Below are positions 8,411 to 16,501 of a stretch of 56,391 nucleotides of DNA, piece after piece. Source of the stretch: Sphingobium trunci (lineage in GTDB: Bacteria; Pseudomonadota; Alphaproteobacteria; Sphingomonadales; Sphingomonadaceae); assembly GCF_022664535.1 (NCBI RefSeq), contig NZ_JAKUJY010000026.1:1-56391 (forward strand), read 5' to 3'. Numbering within the stretch: position 1 is the first letter of the stretch; each line of letters opens with the position of its first letter. The notes beneath the pieces are model-generated. The model had not been told where the DNA came from. It ran no database searches and worked only from the letters and a program-made list of their open reading frames with translations. The translations under genes and the position numbers were made by a program.

Positions 8411-9802
8411 TTACCTTTCCCGTGCAGCTTCCTGGGTTGCTTCATTAATAGGACTTACGAGATAGCTCAGAATGCTGCGGCGCCCTGTCCTGATGTCCGC
8501 TGTAGTGGCTAAGCCTGCGGTGAGCCGCATCTCTGTTGCCCTGCCACGGTCCATGGGATGGAGACGAATACGGGCGGGATAGACGAGACCGAGCTTTTCA
8601 TCCTCAACCGCGTCCGATCCGATGCTCTCCACATATCCCGGCACCGTGCCATATCGGGTGAATGGGAAAGCTTCGAGCTTGATCGCGACCGATTGGCCAT
8701 CCTTTACGAAGCCCATATCCTTGTTGAGAATCTTGACCTCGGCGATCAGCGAACCGCCTTGGGGCACCACCACCATGATCGGCTTGGCCGGTTCGACAAC
8801 GCCGCCGATGGTATGAACGGACAACTGAGTGATCGTTCCATCGACAGGCGCGATGAGACGCTGGAGGCTGCTGCGCTGCCGGCTCTTGGTCAGCTCTTCC
8901 TGACGAAGGCGCGCGTCCGCCTCCGCCTTGGCGAGGTCTGTGAGTATCCTGGAACGCGCTTCGGCTTTGCTCTGCGCCATGGTGCTTGAGGCACTGGAGG
9001 ATTGCGCCTCGGCCTTCCGCGCGGTTTCCAGCGCCGCTTCGCGATCCCGGATGGTCGCGAAGCGTTGCCGCCGCATCTCGATGACCTTCAGCTTGGCCGC
9101 ATAGCCCTTCGTCAGCAATCCTTCATAGGCATCAAGCTGTTGATCGAGGAGCGGAATCGTCTCTGTGAGCTTGGCGGCCTGGACCAACGCCTCGGAGCGG
9201 GCGGCCTTGGCGGCCTGGAGGTCAGCCGACCGTCCGGAAGCGGAGGCTTCGATCGTAGCCAGTTCCGCTGCCGCCAAGGCGCGCTGCGTCGCGATCAGTT
9301 GGGCCGCCGTTGCTCGGGGCGGGATGAAGTTGAGACCTTTGCCGTCCAGGGCTGAGAGTACCGCCCTGGCCCGAGCGACATCGAACAGAGCGGTTTGCAG
9401 CGCGGCCTCGGCCTGAATGGTCTCAGCTGCTGATACGGTCGGATCCAGTTCGACCAGTACCTGGCCCTTGCGCACGAACTGGCCGTTTCTGACATGGATG
9501 GCCCGGACAACCCCCGCCTCCGCAGGCTGGACCAGCTTCACATTGTCTGCCGGGATCAGGCGCCCCGGCGCCGAGGCCACCACATCGACCTTCCCGTAGG
9601 TCAGCCAAAGGATGGTCAGGACAAGGCCGATGAGCAGTACCCATGTGGTGGCTCTGGCTGTGGGCGATACAGGCTGTTCGATGATTTCGAGTGCCGCCGG
9701 AAGGAATGTAACATCATCGACCCTCGTAAGGTGCTTGGCTCGGCGCTTTTCGTCGGCGAATGCGGCGCGGACCACATCCCAATGTTGCGCGATGCTGCTC
9801 AT
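8411..9802 (-). CDS. HlyD-family membrane fusion protein (type I secretion adaptor)
   Basis: The protein has 463 residues. It has a short cytoplasmic N terminus and a single membrane segment at about 52-69. A biotinyl-lipoyl-like half-motif follows (VVRAIHVRNGQFVRKGQVL), then a long Ala/Glu/Gln-rich coiled coil (~120-320). The returning half-motif is LIAPVDGTITQLSVHTIGG, with a beta-barrel domain at the end. This is the standard layout of periplasmic adaptors that link an ABC exporter to a TolC-type outer membrane channel. The ATG overlaps the exporter stop (ATGA at 9799-9802). No TolC gene is present in the window, as is common because TolC is shared. Confidence 0.95.
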   Translation of the reverse strand: MSSIAQHWDVVRAAFADEKRRAKHLTRVDDVTFLPAALEIIEQPVSPTARATTWVLLIGLVLTILWLTYGKVDVVASAPGRLIPADNVKLVQPAEAGVVRAIHVRNGQFVRKGQVLVELDPTVSAAETIQAEAALQTALFDVARARAVLSALDGKGLNFIPPRATAAQLIATQRALAAAELATIEASASGRSADLQAAKAARSEALVQAAKLTETIPLLDQQLDAYEGLLTKGYAAKLKVIEMRRQRFATIRDREAALETARKAEAQSSSASSTMAQSKAEARSRILTDLAKAEADARLRQEELTKSRQRSSLQRLIAPVDGTITQLSVHTIGGVVEPAKPIMVVVPQGGSLIAEVKILNKDMGFVKDGQSVAIKLEAFPFTRYGTVPGYVESIGSDAVEDEKLGLVYPARIRLHPMDRGRATEMRLTAGLATTADIRTGRRSILSYLVSPINEATQEAARER

Positions 9803-11943
9803 GCCACGCCCTCGCTCACGCCCATTTGGCGCCGATGCAGGCTGGCATAGCGACCACCCTGACGCAGCAGTTCGTCATGGGTGCCGACTTCAACGATCCG
9901 TCCCTTCTCCAGCGTCATGATCCGGTCGCATTGGCGGATGGCCGACAGTCGGTGAGCGATGATGAGAACAGTCCGCCCTCGCGCCATAGCGCGCAGGTTG
10001 CGCTGGATGATCTCCTCGCTTTCCGCGTCCAGGGCTGAAGTGGCCTCATCAAGGATGAGGATGCGAGGCTGTGTGACCAGGGCACGCGCAATAGCGATAC
10101 GCTGGCGTTGTCCGCCTGACAGGTTGACACCCCGTTCCTCTATGATCGTATCATAGCCCTGGGGCAGACCGACGATGAACTCATGGGCGCCAGCAAGCTG
10201 TGCCGCCGCCATCACCTGTTCCAGCGGCATGGCGGGATGGGCAAGCGCGATATTCTCACGGATCGAGCGGTTGAACAGCAGGTTCTCCTGGAGAACCACG
10301 CCGATTTGGCGGCGCAGCCAGCTTGGGTCGATCTGGGCGATGTCGACGCCATCGATAAGGATTCTGCCTGCTGCGGGGGTGTAGAGGCGCTGGAGCAGTT
10401 TGGTAAGTGTGGACTTGCCTGATCCTGACGACCCGGCAATGCCCAGCGTCCCGCCTGCTGGGAGGTGGATGTCGATATCCTCCAGCGTCCAGGGTCCATC
10501 CAAGCCATAGCGAAATTTGACGCCCTCGAAGCGGATCATGCCCTTGATCTCCGGCAAGGCGACGCGGGAGCCTGCGCCCGGCTCAATGGGCTGGTTGAGG
10601 ACATCGCCCAGCCTATCGATGGAAAGGCGCACCTGCTGGAAGTCCTGCCAGAGTTGAGCCATACGGATCACGGGGCCGGAAACGCGCTGGGCAAACATAT
10701 TGAAAGCGACAAGCGCTCCCACCGTCATAGCGCCGGCAATCACCTCGCGGGCGCCGAAGAACAGGATCGCCGCCAGACTGAGCTTGGAAATTAGCTGAAC
10801 GGCCTGGCTGCCGGTGTTGCCCAGGTTGATGACCCGCTGATTGGCAGCACTGTAGCCCGCCAGTTGCCGCTCCCATCTTTCCTGCCATTGCGGCTCAACC
10901 GCCGATGCCTTGATGGTCTGCATGCCCGAGACGCTTTCCACCAGCAGGGCGTTGTTCGCAGACCCGCGTTCGAACTTTTCGTCGAGCCGATGGCGCAGCG
11001 GGCCGGTGACGAGCAGCGACACCGCGACATAGGCCGGAATGGTGGCCGCGACGATCCAGAAGAGGGTCGGAGAATAGATCCACATCGCCACCAGAAAGAC
11101 GATGGTGAAGACAGGATCGATCAGGACCGAAAGCGACGCATTGGTCAGGAACTCCCGGATGGATTCAAGCTGGCGGATTCGTGTTACCGTGTCGCCGACG
11201 CGGCGACCCTCGAAATAGGAGAGTGGCAAGCCAAGCATATGGCGGAAGAGCTTGGAGCCCAATTCGACATCCAGCTTCTGGCTGGTTTCCGAATAGAGCC
11301 GGGTTCGCAACCAGCCGAAGGCCACTTCCCAGAGCGATACCGCGACAAAGCCGACCGACAAGACCTGGAGTGTCGCCAGCGTGTTATGGACCAGTACCTT
11401 GTCGATGACATTCTGAAAGAAGAGCGGTGCTGCAAGACCGAGCAGATTGAGTGCCAGCGTGATCAGCAGCACCTCGCCGATCAGCTTGCGGTAGCGAACG
11501 ACCTGCGGGATGAACCAGCGGATATCGAAGCGGCCTGCCGCCCCGCCCACGCTCTCCCGCGTAGTCAGCAAGATGATCTCGCCGGACCAGATCGCCTCCA
11601 GTTCGTCCCGGACAAGCCTTTCGACATTGGAACCAGGACGCTGGATCAGCACTTCTGAATCAGAAGCGCGGCCGATCAGGAACCAGCCCTCAGGCCCATT
11701 GGCCATCACCGGCAACGGCTGCCGCGCCAGTCTATCGAAATTCACGTGAACTAGGCGCGCCCGAACACCATCCTGGCGTTTGGCCAAGCGCAACACATCA
11801 TCCGGCGTCAGGGCGTCATGATGCCCCAATTCATGACGCAACTGCTCAGGATCGACAGCAATTTTATGCACGGCCAGCAGCGTAGCGAGTGCGCGCGCGC
11901 CGCTATCGACGCCCCATGAGGCGTCTCCCAGTCCCCTGTCCAT
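9799..11943 (-). CDS. HlyB-type ABC exporter with inactive C39-like domain
   Basis: ATG at 11943 is chosen because AGGGG lies 5 nt upstream; a GTG at 11949 is too close to it. The 714-residue protein has a C39-like domain (~1-125) in which the protease cysteine is replaced (VDSGARAL where peptidases have ECG). A six-helix ABC membrane domain spans ~155-420. The nucleotide-binding domain carries Walker A GSSGSGKS near 505, signature LSGGQ near 608, Walker B ILILDE near 630 and H-loop IIAHR near 662. A catalytically dead C39-like domain is typical of HlyB/LapB transporters, where it docks unfolded RTX substrates. As first gene of the operon it exports the RTX protein encoded at its end. Confidence 0.95.
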   Translation of the reverse strand: MDRGLGDASWGVDSGARALATLLAVHKIAVDPEQLRHELGHHDALTPDDVLRLAKRQDGVRARLVHVNFDRLARQPLPVMANGPEGWFLIGRASDSEVLIQRPGSNVERLVRDELEAIWSGEIILLTTRESVGGAAGRFDIRWFIPQVVRYRKLIGEVLLITLALNLLGLAAPLFFQNVIDKVLVHNTLATLQVLSVGFVAVSLWEVAFGWLRTRLYSETSQKLDVELGSKLFRHMLGLPLSYFEGRRVGDTVTRIRQLESIREFLTNASLSVLIDPVFTIVFLVAMWIYSPTLFWIVAATIPAYVAVSLLVTGPLRHRLDEKFERGSANNALLVESVSGMQTIKASAVEPQWQERWERQLAGYSAANQRVINLGNTGSQAVQLISKLSLAAILFFGAREVIAGAMTVGALVAFNMFAQRVSGPVIRMAQLWQDFQQVRLSIDRLGDVLNQPIEPGAGSRVALPEIKGMIRFEGVKFRYGLDGPWTLEDIDIHLPAGGTLGIAGSSGSGKSTLTKLLQRLYTPAAGRILIDGVDIAQIDPSWLRRQIGVVLQENLLFNRSIRENIALAHPAMPLEQVMAAAQLAGAHEFIVGLPQGYDTIIEERGVNLSGGQRQRIAIARALVTQPRILILDEATSALDAESEEIIQRNLRAMARGRTVLIIAHRLSAIRQCDRIMTLEKGRIVEVGTHDELLRQGGRYASLHRRQMGVSEGVA

Positions 11944-12390
11944 CTTCACCCCTGTTAGGCGCAGACCCCAGCGCCTTTACAAAAGGTTTCACAACCGCAC
12001 GGATCAATCAACCCAATTTGCGACGATTTGAGGAGGTTTATGAAGATAATTCAGTTCATTATGGATGATTTAGCCCTAGTTACCCATTAACCAGACGGCG
12101 CCGTCGGCCTGTCGCCAGCAGAGGGTTTTCGTTACATCGAGGTTAAATGGGCGGGACCGGATCGAACGCGCTAGCCGTCACGGTGAAGGCGGATTTTGAG
12201 AAGTTTCGTCTCGTCGTAAGTGCTGCAATGGCGTCGGCAACATCCGCGATTCGCATCACTTGGGCTCAGTCCGTATCGCAAAATCCCAAGGGCATGTTGG
12301 GCTATATGATGGTATATGCGATGAAATTTGGAATATTATCAATATATATCAATAACTTAATTTTACAAACACTTCCCGTAGGGGTCACCA

Positions 12391-12412
12391 CCCAGCTTTT
12401 GCTGGGTTTTTT
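12391..12412 (+). terminator. Orphan Rho-independent terminator, possible small RNA end
   Basis: The stem CCCAGC/GCTGGG with a TTTT loop is followed by six T residues. No convincing gene lies upstream on this strand within the spacer; the RTX operon is divergent. A short C/G hairpin (CCCGTAGGGG) sits just before it. This fits a short untranslated RNA starting in the AT-rich stretch near 12300-12360, though an attenuator for the receptor gene is also possible. Confidence 0.65.
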
Positions 12413-12815
12413 CATCTCTGCATGAGGCGGTTTCCCCGCCCCTTGGGGAAAGTTCCCCCACGATAAGCATGAGGTCATTGGTCCCGATCATCGCTCGAGA
12501 TCTCCCGCCTGAACGCACTCTCGGCCCATGCCGGGAACCGGGGAGAGCATGGCATATAAGTCATCGCAAGCGAGCAGCTCCGCCTGATGCAAACACGATC
12601 TGCTCGCGCGTGAATTTCGACTTCATCGTGCAAAATCCTCAGCTCCCATCGGCTTCGATCTTGCCGGAACCTCTCATTCTCACCGCAGAGATATACAGGA
12701 GGAGGGGGCGCCATATTTGCCGTCCGATCCCAACATCGAGTTCCACTCAATGGTTTTGCAGAATCCATAAAGCCTCGATCATTACGCGTTGGTCACGGAT
12801 CGCTCTCTCTTTTTA

Positions 12816-12847
12816 AGCCCCTTCCATCCAATTCCGAAAAAGGGGCT
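12816..12847 (+). promoter_or_regulatory. Hairpin masking the ribosome binding site of the TonB receptor gene
   Basis: AGCCCCTT (12816-12823) pairs perfectly with AAGGGGCT (12840-12847). The AAGGGG purine tract is the only good Shine-Dalgarno sequence for the ATG at 12851, so in this fold the ribosome site is closed. No T-run follows, so it is not a simple terminator. Translational control by an RNA or protein that opens the stem is inferred. Confidence 0.5.
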
Positions 12848-12850
12848 CAA

Positions 12851-14992
12851 ATGAACTTCCGTCGCCTGTTGCTTTGTACCGCAGCTTTGTCCGCAGCCGG
12901 CCCGGCCCTCGCCCAGACCGCCGTCGCTGCCGCCGACGATAGCAGCGCGGGCGGCGAGATCATCGTCACGGCCGAACGCCGCGCCACCGATCTTCAGAAG
13001 ACCGCCATCGCCATTTCCGCCTTCACGCCCGACCGGCTGGAAGAGCGCAACATCAGCAATGTCCGCGACCTTGCGGGCCAGGTGCCCAATCTGTTCGTCG
13101 CCCGCGCCTCGATCAGCCACACGACCCAGACCTTCTCGCTGCGTGGCGTGGGCGAGAGCGACCCGATCCAGGAACCGGTGCTGGCCGTCTATGTCGACGA
13201 CGTCTATGTGCCGCGCCAGATCGGGTCGATGAGCGAATTTGTCGATCTGGAGCGCGTCGAGCTGCTGCGCGGGCCGCAGGGGACGCTCTACGGCCGCAAC
13301 TCCAGCGCCGGGGCACTGCGCATCATCACCCGCGATCCCGACGATAGCACGCATGTCACGGCGGAGGCGGGCTATGGCAGCTTCAACGATGTGCAGGCCC
13401 GCGCGCTGGTCAGCGGCCCGATCGTCAGCAACGCCCTGTCCGGCAGCATTTCCTACATCCACCGTTCGCGCGACGGCGTGACCTATGACCCGACGCTCGG
13501 CCACGACGTCAATCGGATCGACCTGGATGCCTGGCGCGGCAAGCTGCGCTTCACCGGCATCGAGGGGCTTGATGCGCTGCTGACCGTCAACATCACCCGC
13601 GACCGCAGCGATTCCCGGTCCTATGTCCCGGTCAACCAGCCCGGCAGCTTCAGCCGCCGCCTGTCCTATTCGGAAGTCGAGCCGCTTCAGCATCTCGATG
13701 CGCGGAGCGGTTCGCTGCGTCTGATCTACACCCTGTCGCCCGCTCTCTCGATCAAGTCCATCACCGCCGCGAGCGGCTTCAACCTCAATCCCGTCTATTA
13801 TGACAATGATGGCGAGGCCGCGCTGATCCAGAAGAACCTCATTCACTATAATGACAGGTCGCTGAGCCAGGAGGTTCAGTTGAACGGCGAGTTCGGCGCC
13901 CTGAGCTTCACCAGCGGCTTCTTCTACCTGCATGAGCGCTTTTTCGTGGAACGCGACGGATTCAGCCGTACCGGCACCGCCGCCACGGCGCCTGTCAGCA
14001 GGCTGCGCGCGCATAACATCACCTATACCGACGCCTATGCCCTCTTCGGCGAAGGAACGTGGAAGGCCACGGATATCTTCAGCCTGACCGCGGGCATTCG
14101 CGGCACCATCGAAAAGAAGCGCTTCGTTTTCGACAACAAGGTGATCGACGCCAATCGCAATGTGATCGCCCAGTCGATCGCAGGCGAGGCGGACAAGACA
14201 TGGCGCGCGGTCACCCCGAAAGTGTCGCTGCAAGCGCAATGGACCGCCAATCTGCTGCAATATCTGACCTGGTCGCGCGGCTTCAAGTCGGGGGGCTTCG
14301 ACAATCGCGCGACCCGGCTGGACCTTGCCACCTTGCCCTATAATCCGGAAAAGGTGACCACCTATGAAGGGGGGCTGAAGGCAACGCTGTTCGGTCAGGC
14401 GCTGCGCAGCAACCTCGCCATCTTCTACAATGATTATCGCGATCTCCAGGTATCCTTCTACGACCCCGCCTATGTCGGCAGCCGCCGGGGCAATGCGGGC
14501 AAGGCGCATAGCTGGGGCATAGAGCTGGAAAATGAGCTGCGCCTGTCCGGCCGCTTCAGCGTCCAGGCGTCCGGCGGCTATCTGAAGGCGATCTATGACG
14601 AATATAAGGGCGCGGGCGGCAACGGCGTGAACGCCGACGGCAATCCCCTGGTCAACGCGCCCAAATATTCGCTTTCGGGCGGCGCAACCTATGATCTGCC
14701 GCTCGGCACGAGCGCCAGCCATTTGCGCCTGTCGGCCAATGCGCAATATCAGAGCAGTTTCTACACCAGCGCACTGGCGCGTCCCCAGGATCTGGTGCCG
14801 GGGCAGACCTTCGTCAACGGATCGATCAACTGGACGCTGCCTGACGACCGTTTCCAGATCGGCGTGTCGGCCAGGAATATATTGGGCGCGAACAAGCCGG
14901 TAAGTTCGACCTATATCCCGTCGACCGGCGTCTATTACAAAAACTATCCCGACCCGGCGACCATGCTGTTCACCGTCCGCTTCGCCACCTGA
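12851..14992 (+). CDS. TonB-dependent outer membrane receptor
   Basis: The 713-residue protein has a signal peptide (cleavage near ALAQ) and a TonB-box-like segment EIIVTAERR. A plug domain follows, with VPNLFVARAS, FSLRGVGE and VELLRGPQGTLYGRNS, and then a beta-barrel ending in an aromatic residue-rich strand (MLFTVRFAT). This layout is typical of the sphingomonad receptors that import catabolic substrates other than iron. It lies 156 bp upstream of a flavin monooxygenase operon on the same strand, so it probably brings in that pathway's substrate. The substrate cannot be read from the sequence. The start is fixed by the signal peptide and the AAGGGG ribosome site. Confidence 0.95.
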   Translation: MNFRRLLLCTAALSAAGPALAQTAVAAADDSSAGGEIIVTAERRATDLQKTAIAISAFTPDRLEERNISNVRDLAGQVPNLFVARASISHTTQTFSLRGVGESDPIQEPVLAVYVDDVYVPRQIGSMSEFVDLERVELLRGPQGTLYGRNSSAGALRIITRDPDDSTHVTAEAGYGSFNDVQARALVSGPIVSNALSGSISYIHRSRDGVTYDPTLGHDVNRIDLDAWRGKLRFTGIEGLDALLTVNITRDRSDSRSYVPVNQPGSFSRRLSYSEVEPLQHLDARSGSLRLIYTLSPALSIKSITAASGFNLNPVYYDNDGEAALIQKNLIHYNDRSLSQEVQLNGEFGALSFTSGFFYLHERFFVERDGFSRTGTAATAPVSRLRAHNITYTDAYALFGEGTWKATDIFSLTAGIRGTIEKKRFVFDNKVIDANRNVIAQSIAGEADKTWRAVTPKVSLQAQWTANLLQYLTWSRGFKSGGFDNRATRLDLATLPYNPEKVTTYEGGLKATLFGQALRSNLAIFYNDYRDLQVSFYDPAYVGSRRGNAGKAHSWGIELENELRLSGRFSVQASGGYLKAIYDEYKGAGGNGVNADGNPLVNAPKYSLSGGATYDLPLGTSASHLRLSANAQYQSSFYTSALARPQDLVPGQTFVNGSINWTLPDDRFQIGVSARNILGANKPVSSTYIPSTGVYYKNYPDPATMLFTVRFAT

Positions 14993-15148
14993 AGCCGCCC
15001 GTTGCGAGATGCGGGCCTTGCCTGAGCATGGCTCGATCGCCGCCGGTCCCATTGAACGAAATCAGCAATGGTTGAGCAGCTCTCGTTATTCGTTCCCTCT
15101 TCCCCGGACTAGCATCGCCGGAAAGCATTTTTCAGAAAGGAACGCGGC

Positions 15149-16501
15149 ATGGTGGACAAGCCCGAACGGCAATTGCATCTGGGCGCCATATTGGAGGGCG
15201 TCGGGGCGGATCACGGGTCCTGGCTCGACCCCGACCTGCCGGGTGACGCCAGCATCGATATCGACTGGTATATCGACAATGCGCGGGCGGCGGAGGCGGC
15301 GAAGTTCGACCTCGTCTTCATCGTGGATTCGCCCTACATCACGCCCGACACGGCGCCGCATTTCCTCAACCGGCTGGAGCCGCTGACCCTGTTGTCGGCG
15401 GTGGCGGCCTCCACTTCCCGCATCGGGCTGGTCGGCACGCTCACCACATCCTATTGGGAACCCTATAATGTCGCCCGCCAGTTCGGCTCGCTCGACCATA
15501 TCAGCCGGGGCCGCGCCGGATGGAATGTGGTCACCACCGGGCTGGAGGGTGCGGCGCGCAACTATGGGCGCGAGGAGCATTTCGACCATGCCGTCCGCTA
15601 TGCCCGCGCCCGCGAGTTCGTGGAGGTGGTGCAGGGCCTGTGGGACAGCTATGAGGACGACGCCTTTCCCCGCGACCGGACAAGCCGCACCTTCCTCGAC
15701 AAGGGCAGGCAGCACCGGCTCGATCACAGGGGCGAGCATTTCTCGGTCGCTGGCCCGCTGGCGCTCAGCCGTTCGCGTCAGGGCCAGCCGGTGATCTTCC
15801 AGGCGGGCGACAGCAGCGAGGGACGCAATCTGGGCGCGGCCATCGCCGAGGGCACCTTCGCATCGGCGCAGGATTTCGAAAGCGGCCGGGCCTATTATGC
15901 CGATCTCAAGGGGCGGGCGGCCGCGCTGGGGCGTGATCCCGACCAGATCAAGGTGCTGCCGGGCCTGGTCCCCATCATCGCCGAAACCGACAAGGAAGCG
16001 CGGGAGATCGCCGCAGCCGCCCAGGGCGCGCTCGACATCGGCAAGCTGCTGACCCAGGTCGGCCGGGCGTTCAACTATCATGATTTCACGCAATATGAGC
16101 TGGACGCGCCCTTTCCCGACCTCTCCGGCGTGACGCTCAACAGCTACAAGGGCCATGCCGAACGCATCATCCGCGTCGCGGCGGAGGAGCAGCTGACCCT
16201 GCGGCAGGCCGCCTATCGCTTCGGCCAGTGGCGCTCGGACTTTGTCGGCTCGCCCGAAACCATCGCCAACGAGATCGAGCGCTGGTTCGTGCGGCGCGCC
16301 GCGGACGGTTTCAACCTTCGCGTGACACGCCCGCGCGACTTCGCCCTGTTCCGCGAGCGGGTGGTGCCGATCCTGCAGGCGCGCGGGCTGTTCCGCAGGG
16401 ATTATACCCATGACACGCTGCGCGGCCATCTGGGCCTGCCGGTACCGGAAAACCGCTACAGCCTCGCCCGCAGGGAACCGCAGCCGATCGCCGCCGAATG
16501 A
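15149..16501 (+). CDS. NtaA/SnaA/DszA-family FMN-dependent monooxygenase
   Basis: The protein has 450 residues and is a bacterial-luciferase-like TIM barrel. Family signs are the opening HLGAILEGVG, LEPLTLLSAVAASTSRIGLV, ISRGRAGWNVVTT, NYGREEHFDHAVRYARAREF and PVIFQAGDSSEG near residue 215. Members use reduced FMN and oxygen to open or desulfurise substrates such as nitrilotriacetate, EDTA, pristinamycin or dibenzothiophene sulfone. They need a partner that supplies FMNH2. AGAAAGGA upstream supports the ATG. The stop overlaps the next gene's start (ATGA at 16498-16501). The two redox genes that follow suggest a dedicated pathway. Substrate unknown. Confidence 0.9.
   Translation: MVDKPERQLHLGAILEGVGADHGSWLDPDLPGDASIDIDWYIDNARAAEAAKFDLVFIVDSPYITPDTAPHFLNRLEPLTLLSAVAASTSRIGLVGTLTTSYWEPYNVARQFGSLDHISRGRAGWNVVTTGLEGAARNYGREEHFDHAVRYARAREFVEVVQGLWDSYEDDAFPRDRTSRTFLDKGRQHRLDHRGEHFSVAGPLALSRSRQGQPVIFQAGDSSEGRNLGAAIAEGTFASAQDFESGRAYYADLKGRAAALGRDPDQIKVLPGLVPIIAETDKEAREIAAAAQGALDIGKLLTQVGRAFNYHDFTQYELDAPFPDLSGVTLNSYKGHAERIIRVAAEEQLTLRQAAYRFGQWRSDFVGSPETIANEIERWFVRRAADGFNLRVTRPRDFALFRERVVPILQARGLFRRDYTHDTLRGHLGLPVPENRYSLARREPQPIAAE

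Larger units (their letters stand above)
11944..12850. other. Gene-poor spacer between RTX operon and TonB receptor
   Basis: About 900 bp between divergent genes. The open frame at 12147-12425 runs through a terminator hairpin and has no family signature, so I see no gene. The stretch around 12300-12370 is AT-rich. It also holds a terminator (12391-12412), an overlapping G/C hairpin of the form TTTCCCC...GGGGAAA at about 12431-12451, and a hairpin over the start of the downstream TonB receptor. Promoters for both flanking genes must lie here, but I could not fix -35/-10 pairs. Confidence 0.6.

Noticed and set aside
11500..11943. Bacteriocin-processing C39 peptidase on the exporter
   Set aside because: The catalytic cysteine is missing (VDSG in place of ECG), so it is the inactive C39-like domain of RTX exporters.
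12147..12425. 92-codon open frame in the spacer after the RTX operon
   Set aside because: Its 3' part runs through a strong terminator hairpin, there is no clear ribosome site, and the product is not recognisable.
12782..15052. Long minus-strand open frame (756 codons) opposite the first TonB receptor
   Set aside because: GC-rich codon bias keeps the antisense frame open; no domain signature, Arg/Gly/Ala-rich composition, and the plus-strand receptor is certain.
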